A stretch of DNA of 47,775 nt from Rhodosalinus halophilus (GCF_003298775.1 NZ_QNTQ01000030.1:1-47775), one strand, 5' to 3'; shown: positions 8,398 through 17,315, counted from the stretch's first letter. The notes: generated by a model not told the origin, from the sequence alone. Numbers and translations: made by a program.

Positions 8398-9270
8398 CTA
8401 GGTCAGCACTCGTAGCGCCGTGCGCATCAACGGATGCTCGGCCGGCATGTGCTGATAAGCGGTTGCATCGACGGGGCGTCCGCTTCCCTCGCGGACAAGC
8501 AGCAAACCGAAGGCTAGGGTCTGAGCGAAAGCCGAGGAAAACAGCTTGTCGAAATCCTGTGCCGGGTAGCCGCCGGCCTCGGGATGGGCATATAGAACGG
8601 TCTGGAACTCGGCATGCACGTCGAGAAGAGGATCGGCGGTCACATTGGCGGCTCGCAGTTCGGCGAGGCGATCCTGAATGATTCCGCGTACCAATCGGGA
8701 TGAATGCGCGAGCAGCTGAGCGAGATGCTCCGCATCCCGTGCGACCGGCTCCTGACCTGCGCCGGAGGCGAGACGCTCGACAAGCGCAAGTAGCGGGGCC
8801 GGATCATGTCCGCGTATCAGCCGGGCCGCACGAGCGTCGTCGCATGCCGGATCGATGGCCTGCTCAGGGACGATCCGCGCCATGGCCAGCTCGTCGGCAC
8901 GCTCGAACAGAAAGATGTCGATGAAATTCGATGTGCCCCAACACTGCAATTCTCGCAGGCGGTCGGCCTGACGCCTGTCATGGGGAACACGCCAGCGAGC
9001 AGGGTTCGCGGGCTTGTCTGGAGCCTTCAATTCAACGAAGGCCCGCGCCGGGGCGCCAGCTCGAACGAGCGCGATATCTGGCCGCCCTACTCCTGGATTG
9101 ATGAATTCCGGGACCACGGTGAGCCGCGCGCCCACCGGCATGTCAGCAAGGGTGCTATCGAGCAATTCTTGGAATGCCGGTGCAAGAGCGGGCTCCTGCA
9201 CTGCGGCGTGCGCGCGGCGCAGATCACGAATGCGCTGTGCGTAACGCAGAAGGTGGTCAACTATTGGCAT
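8398..9270 (-). CDS. Type IIG-like restriction-modification enzyme, nuclease part ending at an amber codon
   Basis: 290 residues. The N-terminus has a PD-(D/E)xK-type nuclease arrangement: D65 in GRPDIALV and E80-x-K82 in FVELKAPDK. The rest is a helical linker of the sort that joins nuclease and methyltransferase in single-chain type IIG or ISP-like enzymes. It ends at TAG (8400-8398), directly followed in frame by AEILDVVGIGFT and the methyltransferase ORF. Without the methylase and target-recognition domains this fragment should not cut specifically. It begins 61 bp after the TerL stop in the same orientation, so it rides in the packaging operon. Confidence 0.8.
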   Translation of the reverse strand: MPIVDHLLRYAQRIRDLRRAHAAVQEPALAPAFQELLDSTLADMPVGARLTVVPEFINPGVGRPDIALVRAGAPARAFVELKAPDKPANPARWRVPHDRRQADRLRELQCWGTSNFIDIFLFERADELAMARIVPEQAIDPACDDARAARLIRGHDPAPLLALVERLASGAGQEPVARDAEHLAQLLAHSSRLVRGIIQDRLAELRAANVTADPLLDVHAEFQTVLYAHPEAGGYPAQDFDKLFSSAFAQTLAFGLLLVREGSGRPVDATAYQHMPAEHPLMRTALRVLT

Positions 9271-9331
9271 GCCAGCGGGAATATACTTCTGCTCGTGGAC
9301 ACTTCATGTTGGTGGCGCGGGCAAATTCCCT

Positions 9332-11167
9332 TCAAGATAAAGTGCTACCTGAGGAATTCAGCCACGTCGAGCGAATGATGCCCCCTTTGGTGGCGTGGGT
9401 CAGGCCTTCCCGCTTTGACACGGCCACCCCCTCCACCTCCTCGTTCAGCCTGAGCCCCATGCTGATGAGCCCGTGCAGGGCGGCATGGGCATAGACGAAG
9501 GTGTCGAGGGCCTCGTTGCGCTCGCCGTCGCGCTTGGGCTGCCAGGAGCGGATGGGGTGTCCGCGCTCGAAGCGGGTGACGACGCGCTCGGCTGTAAGCT
9601 GGCGGAAGTAGTCGGCGTCGAGACGGCGGGGGAAGTGGATCGCGCCGGGGCCGGGCTCGGTGAGGCGCAGGCGGGCGTAGACCGCGTCCTTCACCGCGTC
9701 CACGCCGACGATGAAGAGCGGGATCTTGCCCTTGTTCGTCCGCGTCGGGCGGCGCGGCCAGACGGGAATGCCGGGCCCGCCGCGGCCCTTGATCGCCCAG
9801 ATGCGGCGGGCGAGGCGGGTGCGACAGAACTCGTAGGCCATCTTGGTGTGGTGGCCGCCGGTGTCGATGGCGGCCGCGCGCACGGGCAGGTCGAGCCCGG
9901 CCGGATGCGGGAAGGTCGCCTGCAGCACCATGTCGAGATCGGACCAGAGTCGCGGCCCGGACGGGTCGCCCCAGAGGATGCGGTAGTCGATCACCCACGC
10001 CTCCTCGTCGCGGCCCCAGCCGAGGATCTGCACCTCGATCCGGTCGCCCTGCACGTCGACGCCGGCGGTCAGCACGGCGACGGAGGCGTGCAGCGCCTCG
10101 CCCCAGTCCTCGCGCCGGGCCATGAGCGGATCGGCCGGAACGGTGTCGCCCGCCTGGTCTTCCCAGGACTCGCCCAGCTTGGTGTTCACCCAGACTTGCA
10201 GGCGGGCGGGATCCTTGCGGACGCGGCCATGCTCGGCGGCGATCTCGGCCCATGTCTCCCACGGTGAATAGAGCGCGGAGAGGTGGAAGCCCGCGGTGCG
10301 GCCGTCGCCCTCGGCCGTCGCGCGCCACTCGCCAGCGGCCAGCAGGCGGGGCTTCTCGTGCTCGTGGTGGATGCCGCCGCAGGCCTCACAGACCAGATGC
10401 GCCTGGTCGCGCCGCCCTTCAGGCCAACGGATGCGCGCCCAGGTGATCGGGGCCATGTCGCCGCAATGCAGGCAGGGGACGTGGTAGAAGCGCCGGTCGC
10501 TGTGCTCGAACGCCGCCTCGATGCGGGAGTGGCCCTTCAGCGTCGGCGTCGACACCATGTAGATCTTGCGCCGCCCGCGGAAGGTGGCCGTGCGCTGGAT
10601 CGCCAGATCGACGGGATCGCCCTCGCCGTCGGCGTCGCCGGGATAGCCGTCCACCTCGTCGAGGAACAGGTATCGCACCGGCGTAGAGCGGAGCCCCACC
10701 GCGCTGTTCGCGCCGGTCATTACCAGCTGGCCGCCGGGGAAGGACTTGCGGAACAGGCTGTTGCCCGCGTCGCGGGAGCGGGGCGCGGCGACGAGCTCGC
10801 GCAGCGCGGGCGTGGCCTCGATCTGCGGGTCGATGCGGACGGTCGTGTTGCGCCGCACCATGTCGAGCGAGGGCATGACCAGCATGGCGATGCCGGGCGC
10901 GTTCTGGATGATGTAGCCCAGCCAGTTCAGCCCCGCCTCCGAGCCACCGGTCTGCGCGCCCTTCATCAGCACGACGCGCTCGTAGGGACTCGCGGTCGAG
11001 AGCGCGTCCATCACGGCGCGCAGATAGGGCGTTCGGTCCGTGCGCCAGCGGCCCGGTTCCGCCGAGGTTGGTGGCAGGATACGGTGCCGGTCGGCCCAGT
11101 CCGAGACCGGGATCGGCGGTTCGGGGCGGATGCCGCGCCGCCAGGCGAGGTCGATGTCAGGCACCAT
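9332..11167 (-). CDS. Terminase large subunit, lambda GpA family
   Basis: 611 residues from ATG 11167 (a TTG at 11173 is possible). It contains the ATPase Walker A-like VLMKGAQTGGSE, Walker B YLFLDEVDGYP, a zinc-ribbon-like CLHCGD/CEACGG pair and the nuclease aspartates in TAGVDVQGDRIEV and AAIDTGGHHT. It drives DNA into the prohead and cuts at the packaging site. It overlaps the small-subunit gene by 11 bp. The last ~30 residues (after LRLNEEVEG) are unlike the usual charged end and lie at the junction with the RM gene, so the C-terminus may have been rewritten by that insertion. Confidence 0.9.
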   Translation of the reverse strand: MVPDIDLAWRRGIRPEPPIPVSDWADRHRILPPTSAEPGRWRTDRTPYLRAVMDALSTASPYERVVLMKGAQTGGSEAGLNWLGYIIQNAPGIAMLVMPSLDMVRRNTTVRIDPQIEATPALRELVAAPRSRDAGNSLFRKSFPGGQLVMTGANSAVGLRSTPVRYLFLDEVDGYPGDADGEGDPVDLAIQRTATFRGRRKIYMVSTPTLKGHSRIEAAFEHSDRRFYHVPCLHCGDMAPITWARIRWPEGRRDQAHLVCEACGGIHHEHEKPRLLAAGEWRATAEGDGRTAGFHLSALYSPWETWAEIAAEHGRVRKDPARLQVWVNTKLGESWEDQAGDTVPADPLMARREDWGEALHASVAVLTAGVDVQGDRIEVQILGWGRDEEAWVIDYRILWGDPSGPRLWSDLDMVLQATFPHPAGLDLPVRAAAIDTGGHHTKMAYEFCRTRLARRIWAIKGRGGPGIPVWPRRPTRTNKGKIPLFIVGVDAVKDAVYARLRLTEPGPGAIHFPRRLDADYFRQLTAERVVTRFERGHPIRSWQPKRDGERNEALDTFVYAHAALHGLISMGLRLNEEVEGVAVSKREGLTHATKGGIIRSTWLNSSGSTLS

Positions 11168-11666
11168 CGCCAAAGCTCCCGAGCGGCAAGTCGGCCAGGT
11201 GTTCGAGATGCTCGCGCATCATCCGGTCCAGCGCGGCGAAGGTGGCGCGCGGATCGGCGCCAAGTTCGGCGGCCAGCAGCGGCGCCGTGCGCTGGACCCA
11301 CGCCAGGTGTGCGTCGCGTTCGGCACGGGCGCGCGCGAAGACCGTGCGCCGCGCCTCGTCGGCATCAATCAGCTTGCCCTGCTCGCGCTCAAAAGCCAGC
11401 CGGGCGCGCTGGACCTTGACGATCTCATGCAGCCGCTTCGCCTCGGACAGCGTTGCAGTGCGGGTGGTGGCCGTGGGCGCGCCACCCTTGTAGCGGCGGG
11501 CGGGGTCGAGGTTCGTCTCGATCCAGGCGAGCCCCTCGGCCACGTCGATCCGCCCGTCGCCGCGCACCGGCAGACCCTCGGCCACCAGCTGCGAGATGCG
11601 CCCCTTGGTCAGCCCAACGCGGGCGGCGAAGGCGGTCTTGGTCTCGGTCCCGTCGAGTTTAGGCAT
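11157..11666 (-). CDS. Terminase small subunit, Nu1-like
   Basis: 169 residues. The N-terminus is a helix-turn-helix (TAFAARVGLTKGRISQLVAE) followed by a wing (LPVRGDGRIDVAEGLAWIET), as in lambda Nu1, which binds the packaging (cos) site. A charged helix (EIVKVQRARLAFEREQGKLI) follows and the C-terminus is helical. It directly precedes and overlaps TerL. If this element is a satellite, this subunit would give packaging specificity for its own DNA. Confidence 0.8.
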   Translation of the reverse strand: MPKLDGTETKTAFAARVGLTKGRISQLVAEGLPVRGDGRIDVAEGLAWIETNLDPARRYKGGAPTATTRTATLSEAKRLHEIVKVQRARLAFEREQGKLIDADEARRTVFARARAERDAHLAWVQRTAPLLAAELGADPRATFAALDRMMREHLEHLADLPLGSFGDGA

Positions 11667-12025
11667 GACCGGCCCTCACGCTGGCGACGCAATGCGCTGC
11701 GGGTCCCCACATACGGATCGGCGCAGGAGGAACCGCCCGGCGACCCGCGATCCGGCAAGCCCGACCGTTCCCGACGGTTCTGAAGTTCTCGCGACCCGTG
11801 CCGGGCGTCGCCGTCCGTTCACGAGTTGTCTGGTGGGTTTGATGGAGATCAGGGGTTTGTTTCGGTCCGCTCCTGAAAACTGTCACGTCATGTGTCGCTG
11901 CGTGATGCATGGCGTCACGTGTTGCGACCTTCCACGTCGCTGACACTTCGGGCGACAAACACAGATATCGGCCGGGACAAATCCACCAAAGCCACCAAAC
12001 CCACCAGACGGATCGGGAACGAACG
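11667..12025. other. Non-coding gap with iteron-like repeats; candidate replication origin
   Basis: This 359-bp gap lies between the primase-helicase stop and terminase. AAAYCCACC-type 9-mers are tandem at 11979-11987, 11988-11996 and 11997-12005. A perfect 14-bp inverted repeat (GTCTGGTGGGTTTG at 11828-11841, its complement at 11996-12009) brackets about 150 bp of more balanced composition. In staphylococcal islands the origin lies just downstream of rep and holds iterons on both sides of a melting region; the layout here is the same in outline. Function is inferred. Confidence 0.45.
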
Positions 12026-14692
12026 TCACGCATCGGCACGTCTCCGGAGAGTTTCAGAACCGTCGTTGACCGGCGCGGCGTCCGATGTCGCGAGCTCCAG
12101 CTGCCAGCGCGTGAACCCTGCCGACACGCCCGCATTGATGAGGCGCAGCCCGCCCACGATCCGGTTCTGCTGCCCGCCGATCCACTTGCCGAGCCGCCTG
12201 CCGTTGATCGCGCCGCCTTCGCCCGCGACCCGCAGCAGGGCCTCGCGGAACTCGGGGTGCGCGTACTGGGTGCGGCCATAGAGTTGTGGTCGCTGCTCCG
12301 TTGCGCGCTCGATCACGTCGCGGACGTTGGCGGGCTGCAGGCCGATCACCTCGCGCCAGCCTTCCAGGACCGAGGTCAGCGCCTCGAGCTTCGGGTCAGC
12401 GCCGCGCAGCTCCTCCATCGTGTCGCAGGGATCGGCCTCGCCCAGCCAGATCAGGGCGTCGCGGACCCAGCGCGACCAGTCGGTGAAGGAGCCGAGCGGC
12501 GCGCGCTGATGCGGTCGGCCGGCGATGTGGAACGCGCGCAGGACGGTCAGCCCGGCTGAGACGTAGTCGCCGCGCCGCTCGGTCACCATGGCGAGGGGAT
12601 CGCGGTCGAAGGCGCGGAGCTCGGGCCGCTCCACTCCAGCATCGAGCGTGGCGCGGAGCGCGCGCCGTGTCATGTCGCCCTCGAAGGTCAGGTTGTTGCC
12701 GGTGGCGAAGATGGCCGCGTTGCTCGGCACCTCGGCGTTCACGGACTTGCCGAGGATCCGGACCTTGAGGCTCGTCTGCGTCATGGTCTGGCAGAGAAGC
12801 TCGCCGCCCAGCGGTTCCTCGCAGTTGTCGATGGCGATCAGCACGTCGCCCGCGATCAGCGCCGCACCCAGCCGCTTTTCCATCTCCTCCTCGGACTTGC
12901 CCTGTGCGATTACCGGCGCGGGACGGGCGGTGGCGATCTGGCTCGCGAGGTCCACCAGCATGGATTTGCCCGTGCCCGCCGTCGGCGCGTTGAAGCCGTG
13001 TAGCGGGGCTGTCGGCAGCGAGCGGCGCACGAGCGCGGTCAGGATTGCCGAGAGCGCCACGGCGCGATCCCCTTCCGTCACGAACGGGAAGGTCGAGATC
13101 AGGTCCTTGAGATAGGCCAGCGCGCGCAGCGCCATGTCGCGGTCGGGATCGCGCGGCAGCACCGGGAAATGGGCGTCCTGCGGATCGAACAGCAGCCCGG
13201 TCTGCGCGTCGTAGCCAGGCAGGTCGAGGATCGAGCCATCCGGCCGCAGCGTGGGCGCATTGATGATGCCGGTGAGCACCGGAAGGCGCCATAGCCCTTC
13301 GCGGGCGAGGAACGTCTCCGCGATGCGATGCGGGCAGTCGGAGTTCACCCATTTCTCTGCGCGCTTGTCGAACCGCTTGTAGCAGACGACCCGTGTGAAC
13401 GCTTCGGCCATGTGGTGCGCCTTGACGTCGATCAGCCGGGGTGCGTCGACTGTGCGCCCGTCCGAGACCGCCACCGGCACCATCGCCGGGCGCACCACCA
13501 TGCTGCCACGCTGATAGAAGCTCAGCTTTGCCTGGAGCAGCGCGCCCTCCGACATGTCGATGATTGCGGGCATGTATCCGGCGAAGAGGTAGACGATCGG
13601 CCGCCCATCGTCATCGTGCGTGGGGAGCTTGTCGTCTTCCTGCGACGCGGTGGTGTCGCCATCCGCCGTGGCCCGGGCGCGTTGCGGTTTCGCGGCCCGC
13701 CATCCGTTCTGCCGCGCGAGCCAGAACAGCGTGCCCACGGTCACGCTGCGCACGCTGGCGAAGCTGTCCCATTTCTCGGCGGTGTACTCCGGATCGTTCT
13801 TGTCGGCCCGCGCCGACCAACCGTCCCACAGGTCGCGACCGTCAGGTCCGAGCGCGGCGTAGAGCGCGAGCCCGACCTTGATCCAGTCATCATAGGGCAG
13901 GTCATTATTCGGGATGTGGGCGACGGCCTCCTCGACCAGCTCGCGCGATGGCGCCTGGTTCCGTTTGAGCCCAGCGGCCTTGCGGCCCTCGCGCTCGATC
14001 TCGCGGCGGTCGGCGGTGCTGTAGCCGCCGACCTTCCGCAGATATTTCTCGGCCGCCGCGATGAACGCCGCACACCGCTCCTTCGTGACTGGCGGCAGCG
14101 CGTGCAACGGCACGTCGAGCGGCGAGCACTCGGGCCAGTAGTAGGGCGCCTTCGTGTCGGGGTGGATGCCGAACGCGACGAACTGCTGCCCCGTCGCCAG
14201 GATCTCGACGCGCGCGACCGTGCCGTCGAGCATGTGGAACTCGGGCGTCTGGATCTTGTCGAAGGGCTCGTCCGTCCGGAACGTCAGCAGGATCTTCGGC
14301 GCGCGTCCGATCCGACAGGCGGGGGTCATGCCGAGCATCTCGGTCGCGATGCAGGTCACCCGGTGGGCGTGCTGGTGATCGAGCACGTCGATGTCGATGC
14401 CGACCAGCGTCCCGCACAGCAGGCCCGTGTTGGTGCAGTTGCGCTGCGCCTTGGTCCAGCGGGCGATCTCGGCCTCGTCGGCGCTGGCGCAGACGGTCTC
14501 CCAGCCCTTCATCATCGGCCGCTTGCCCGCGGCCTTCATGGCGACATGCGCGCCCAGCACCGGCACCGGTCGATAGCCGTGGCGATGCAACTGCAGGCGC
14601 AGTTCGGTCGGATCCTCGGGCGCCGTGATGGACGCATCCGCGGACGCCTCGTTGCGGGCCATATCATCGGTCTTGCGGATGGCGTCTCCCAT
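12026..14692 (-). CDS. Primase-helicase replication protein (prim-pol, PriCT-2 and AAA+ domains)
   Basis: 888 residues. About 30-215 form a prim-pol-like primase (LVGIDIDVLD carries the metal aspartates). About 255-330 match a PriCT-2 domain (PNNDLPYDDWIKVGLALYAA through SVTVGTLFWLARQNGW). From about 530 there is a helicase-type ATPase with Walker A APTAGTGKSMLVD and Walker B VLIAIDNCEE. Such fused primase-helicases start and drive autonomous replication of satellites and plasmid-like phages. It starts 3 bp after the preceding ORF in the operon and is followed by the repeat-bearing gap, a likely origin. Confidence 0.85.
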   Translation of the reverse strand: MGDAIRKTDDMARNEASADASITAPEDPTELRLQLHRHGYRPVPVLGAHVAMKAAGKRPMMKGWETVCASADEAEIARWTKAQRNCTNTGLLCGTLVGIDIDVLDHQHAHRVTCIATEMLGMTPACRIGRAPKILLTFRTDEPFDKIQTPEFHMLDGTVARVEILATGQQFVAFGIHPDTKAPYYWPECSPLDVPLHALPPVTKERCAAFIAAAEKYLRKVGGYSTADRREIEREGRKAAGLKRNQAPSRELVEEAVAHIPNNDLPYDDWIKVGLALYAALGPDGRDLWDGWSARADKNDPEYTAEKWDSFASVRSVTVGTLFWLARQNGWRAAKPQRARATADGDTTASQEDDKLPTHDDDGRPIVYLFAGYMPAIIDMSEGALLQAKLSFYQRGSMVVRPAMVPVAVSDGRTVDAPRLIDVKAHHMAEAFTRVVCYKRFDKRAEKWVNSDCPHRIAETFLAREGLWRLPVLTGIINAPTLRPDGSILDLPGYDAQTGLLFDPQDAHFPVLPRDPDRDMALRALAYLKDLISTFPFVTEGDRAVALSAILTALVRRSLPTAPLHGFNAPTAGTGKSMLVDLASQIATARPAPVIAQGKSEEEMEKRLGAALIAGDVLIAIDNCEEPLGGELLCQTMTQTSLKVRILGKSVNAEVPSNAAIFATGNNLTFEGDMTRRALRATLDAGVERPELRAFDRDPLAMVTERRGDYVSAGLTVLRAFHIAGRPHQRAPLGSFTDWSRWVRDALIWLGEADPCDTMEELRGADPKLEALTSVLEGWREVIGLQPANVRDVIERATEQRPQLYGRTQYAHPEFREALLRVAGEGGAINGRRLGKWIGGQQNRIVGGLRLINAGVSAGFTRWQLELATSDAAPVNDGSETLRRRADA

Positions 14693-14695
14693 GGC

Positions 14696-15022
14696 TCAGT
14701 CCTCCAGCTCCCAGCCCGCGAAATCGTCCTGCGCGCGTTCCTCCTCCGTGGTCAGGCAGCCCGCGAAGTGCGTTGGCCCTGCATAGATGTGCTGGGTCAG
14801 TCGCCTCGGATCGCGCCGCAGTGGCCGGGTGATCTGCAGGTGGCAGTCCATCTCCGAGCGCAGCCGATCCACCGCGGCGATGGTCTCGCGCGCGATGCGG
14901 CTGGTCTCGCTGTCGGGCGGGGCGACTGCCAGGAGGCCCATGACCGCCCCGCGGCAACCGCGCAGCTTCTCGCCCAGAACGACGTGATCCCACGGCGTGA
15001 ACCGATAGAGCGGGTCCATCAT
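14696..15022 (-). CDS. Small protein of the element's replication operon
   Basis: 108 residues beginning MMDPLYRFTPWDHVVLGEKL. The ATG at 15022 overlaps the TGA of the upstream AlpA-like gene (ATGA), so the two are translationally coupled. The protein is helical with a central positively charged segment (LQITRPLRRDPRRLTQHIYA). Family not recognised. Position between the regulator and primase suggests a role in control or replication. Confidence 0.65.
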   Translation of the reverse strand: MMDPLYRFTPWDHVVLGEKLRGCRGAVMGLLAVAPPDSETSRIARETIAAVDRLRSEMDCHLQITRPLRRDPRRLTQHIYAGPTHFAGCLTTEEERAQDDFAGWELED

Positions 15023-15264
15023 CCCGCGGCCTCCTGCTGCTCGATCCAGTCGAGAAGCCGCGATTTGCGCGCGCAGATCACGTTGCCCATGCGGAAGGTG
15101 GGCATCCGCACCTTGGCCTCGCTGGCGTAGTAGTAGACCTTCCGCCGCTCCTTCGCGTCGCCGAAGACGAAGAGCGCGATGGCGTCCGCGCCTCGCAGCA
15201 GATCCTCGGCCAGCGTCGGGCAAACCTCTCCTGTGGCGGGTCCAGCCCGCAAATGCTCCTGCAT
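15019..15264 (-). CDS. AlpA-like/excisionase-type DNA-binding protein
   Basis: 81 residues starting MQEHLRAGPATGEV, with a strong AGGAGG 8 bp before the ATG at 15264. The second half has the winged helix-turn-helix pattern of helix-turn-helix-17/MerR-like excisionases: GADAIALFVFG, RRKVYYYASE, MPTFRMGNVICARKSRLLDW. In PICIs the AlpA regulator turns on the island on helper infection; in prophages the same fold acts as excisionase. It belongs to the leftward operon. Confidence 0.75.
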   Translation of the reverse strand: MQEHLRAGPATGEVCPTLAEDLLRGADAIALFVFGDAKERRKVYYYASEAKVRMPTFRMGNVICARKSRLLDWIEQQEAAG

Positions 15265-15275
15265 GTCCTGTCCTC

Positions 15276-15926
15276 CTAGGTGCGGATCAGCGCGCCGAGC
15301 GCGATGATCGTTCTCTGACTGACGGCGAACGTGACCATCGCATCGCCGCCCTCGTGAAATCCGGATGCCTCCATCAGCTTTCGCAGCTGCGCCTTCGGCG
15401 GCGCGAAGCTGGCGATCATCACGGTCCGGTCGGGCAGCAGCCCGTCGCTGGACCCGGCGAGGGAGACGGACGCGGTGTGGAACCGCCGCTCGACCTCGAT
15501 CTTCATGAAGGGGAGCATCACGCCGCCGAGCGCCGCGTCGAGCGCCGCGTCCCGCGCCGCCGCGATCAGCCCGGCCAGCATTTCCCCGAATGTCCTGACC
15601 TGCGTCAGCGCCCGCATGGCCTCGGGCAGCGGGAGCCACGCGTCCTGCTCGTCCTCGGGCATCGTGTCCTGGCTGTGCAGGTCCTCGACAGGGAACTCCC
15701 AGAACCGCTGCGACGCCTCGACCGCGTCCTTCACCTGATCGGCCGCCATGATCGCCAGCAGCAGCCGGGCGCAATCCTCGGGCGTCATGTCCGCGGCGCC
15801 GGGCCCGCGCCCGCCGGTGGAGATCAGCCGCTCCTTCCGCAGCGCGCGCGCGATCACCGACACCGTCTGCTCGGGCATCGGCAGCACCTGCGCGAGGGTG
15901 GGGATGAGGTCGCTGAGCTTTGCCAT
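15276..15926 (-). CDS. Element-encoded regulator-like protein, first gene of the leftward operon
   Basis: 216 residues from ATG 15926, with AGGAG upstream; an ATG at 15980 would add 18 residues but would place the operator-like repeats inside the gene. The N-terminal ~70 residues (MAKLSDLIPTLAQVLPMPEQ, VIARALRKERLISTGGRGPG) look like a winged-helix DNA-binding region, a pattern I recall from uncharacterised alphaproteobacterial phage proteins. The rest is helical with an amphipathic C-terminus. It sits 11 bp ahead of the AlpA-like gene. A master-regulator role is inferred. Confidence 0.6.
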   Translation of the reverse strand: MAKLSDLIPTLAQVLPMPEQTVSVIARALRKERLISTGGRGPGAADMTPEDCARLLLAIMAADQVKDAVEASQRFWEFPVEDLHSQDTMPEDEQDAWLPLPEAMRALTQVRTFGEMLAGLIAAARDAALDAALGGVMLPFMKIEVERRFHTASVSLAGSSDGLLPDRTVMIASFAPPKAQLRKLMEASGFHEGGDAMVTFAVSQRTIIALGALIRT

Positions 15927-15948
15927 CGCGGCGGGGTCTCCTGAGCTT

Positions 15949-15998
15949 GTTTCGGACTTTAGGTTCAAAACCTCTGGCACACAAGATGGTTTCGGACT
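15949..15998. promoter_or_regulatory. Operator-like repeats between integrase and the satellite operon
   Basis: GTTTCGGACT occurs as a direct repeat at 15949-15958 and 15989-15998, exactly 40 bp apart. Between them lies the inverted repeat AGGTT-CAA-AACCT (15961-15973). The block lies 23-72 bp upstream of the regulator start, in the ~190-bp divergent region shared with integrase, where an operator is expected. Confidence 0.5.
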
Positions 15999-16113
15999 AA
16001 AAATCCATTACTGGCTTCCGAGGCGGTCGGTTTCGCCTCGCTATGCCGCGCGAAGGATGGCAATGCGGAAGGCTGACGATGCTCAACACATTGTCAAGAA
16101 TAGGGAAAATCGG

Positions 16114-17217
16114 ATGGCGACGATCCGGAAGCGAACGCTGCCCTCGGGCCTGGTGCGCTGGCAGGTGGATTTCACCGACCAGGTCGGCAAGCGCCGCTCG
16201 AAGCTGTTCCCGCGCCGGAAGGATGCCGACGTCTATCTCGTTAAGGTCCGTTCGCTGGTCGCCAACAACACCTATCTGGCCGACAGCGAGAGCATCACCG
16301 TGGCCGACGCCGCGAAGGCGTGGCTCGACCATTGCGAGGTGCGGTGCAAGACGGGGCGGCGGATGGAGCGGTCCACGCTCCGCGGCTACAGCGACTATGT
16401 TCGGCTGCACATCACGGTTCCGGAGATCGGGATCGGGGACAAGCTGATCGTCCAGCTGACCCGCCGCCATGTGAACGAATTCCGCGACCGGCTGCTGCTG
16501 AACGGCCGGTCCGAGCATCTGACCCGTCGCGCGCTCTCGGTGCTGAAGCTGCTGCTCGACCACGCCATCGACAACGGCCAGTTGTTCACAAACGCCGCGC
16601 AGGGCGTGAGGGTGATCAAGTCGAGCCGGATCGACTACAAGGCGCCGGTGCCGTCTAAGGAGACGATCCGCGCGCTGATCGAGGCGGCCGAGGAGGACTT
16701 CAAGCCGCACCTGATCGTCTCGGCGCTGACCGGCCTGCGCGCCTCGGAACTTCGCGGCCTGCGCTGGCAGGACGTGGACTTCGAGAAGGGCTTCATCTAC
16801 GTGCGCCAGCGCGCCGACGCCTACAACCAGATGGGCGAGCCGAAATCGCGCGCGGGCTATCGCGACATCCCCGCCGGGCCGATGGTGCTGAACGCGCTGC
16901 GCCGCTGGAAACTGCGCTGCCCGAAAAGCGATCTCGGGCTGGTCTTCCCCGCGCCGCGCGGCGGCGTCCTCCAGCACACCAACACGCAATCCCGGTTCCG
17001 AAAGCTGCAGGAGGAGGTCGGCGTGAAGCTGCGCTGGCACGACCTGCGCCATTTCGCAGTGTCGCTCTGGATCGAGCAGGGTTTCTCGATCAAAGAGGTG
17101 ATGACCTTCGCGGGCCATTCCTCGATCCAGATGACTATGGAGCGCTACGGCCACCTGTTCCCGTCGCCCGACCACCAGAATGCCATGGCCGAGGTCGAGG
17201 CCAAGCTGCTGGGGTGA
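16114..17217 (+). CDS. int: Tyrosine-family site-specific integrase
   Basis: 367 residues from ATG 16114 (MATIRKRTLPSG). The N-terminal part has an arm-binding-like segment and a SAM-like core-binding domain (about 62-165). The catalytic domain keeps all residues: R209 (TGLRASELRG), K244 (GEPKSRAGY), H309 and R312 (WHDLRHFA), H335 (FAGHSS) and nucleophile Y345 (MERYGHLF). It is divergent from the satellite operon and ends about 1 kb from the right att copy. It would integrate the element into the 3' end of tRNA-fMet. Confidence 0.92.
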   Translation: MATIRKRTLPSGLVRWQVDFTDQVGKRRSKLFPRRKDADVYLVKVRSLVANNTYLADSESITVADAAKAWLDHCEVRCKTGRRMERSTLRGYSDYVRLHITVPEIGIGDKLIVQLTRRHVNEFRDRLLLNGRSEHLTRRALSVLKLLLDHAIDNGQLFTNAAQGVRVIKSSRIDYKAPVPSKETIRALIEAAEEDFKPHLIVSALTGLRASELRGLRWQDVDFEKGFIYVRQRADAYNQMGEPKSRAGYRDIPAGPMVLNALRRWKLRCPKSDLGLVFPAPRGGVLQHTNTQSRFRKLQEEVGVKLRWHDLRHFAVSLWIEQGFSIKEVMTFAGHSSIQMTMERYGHLFPSPDHQNAMAEVEAKLLG

Positions 17218-17315
17218 CCGATTCCGAGCGGCGGTTGCTGGATGCTTCGCCCGGTTCACCCGTATGGCCGGGATCGGCCCTCACCAACGCCCGTGTGGCG
17301 GGGCTTGGAGCCGCT

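Noticed and set aside
1972-11666. Gene transfer agent cluster
   Set aside because: Rhodobacterial GTA clusters carry tail genes and have no integrase or att sites; here tails are absent and att sites and integrase are present.
11659-12279. ORF across the primase 3' end and terminase 5' end
   Set aside because: It overlaps two good genes, lacks a ribosome site, and its central part is encoded by the repeat region.
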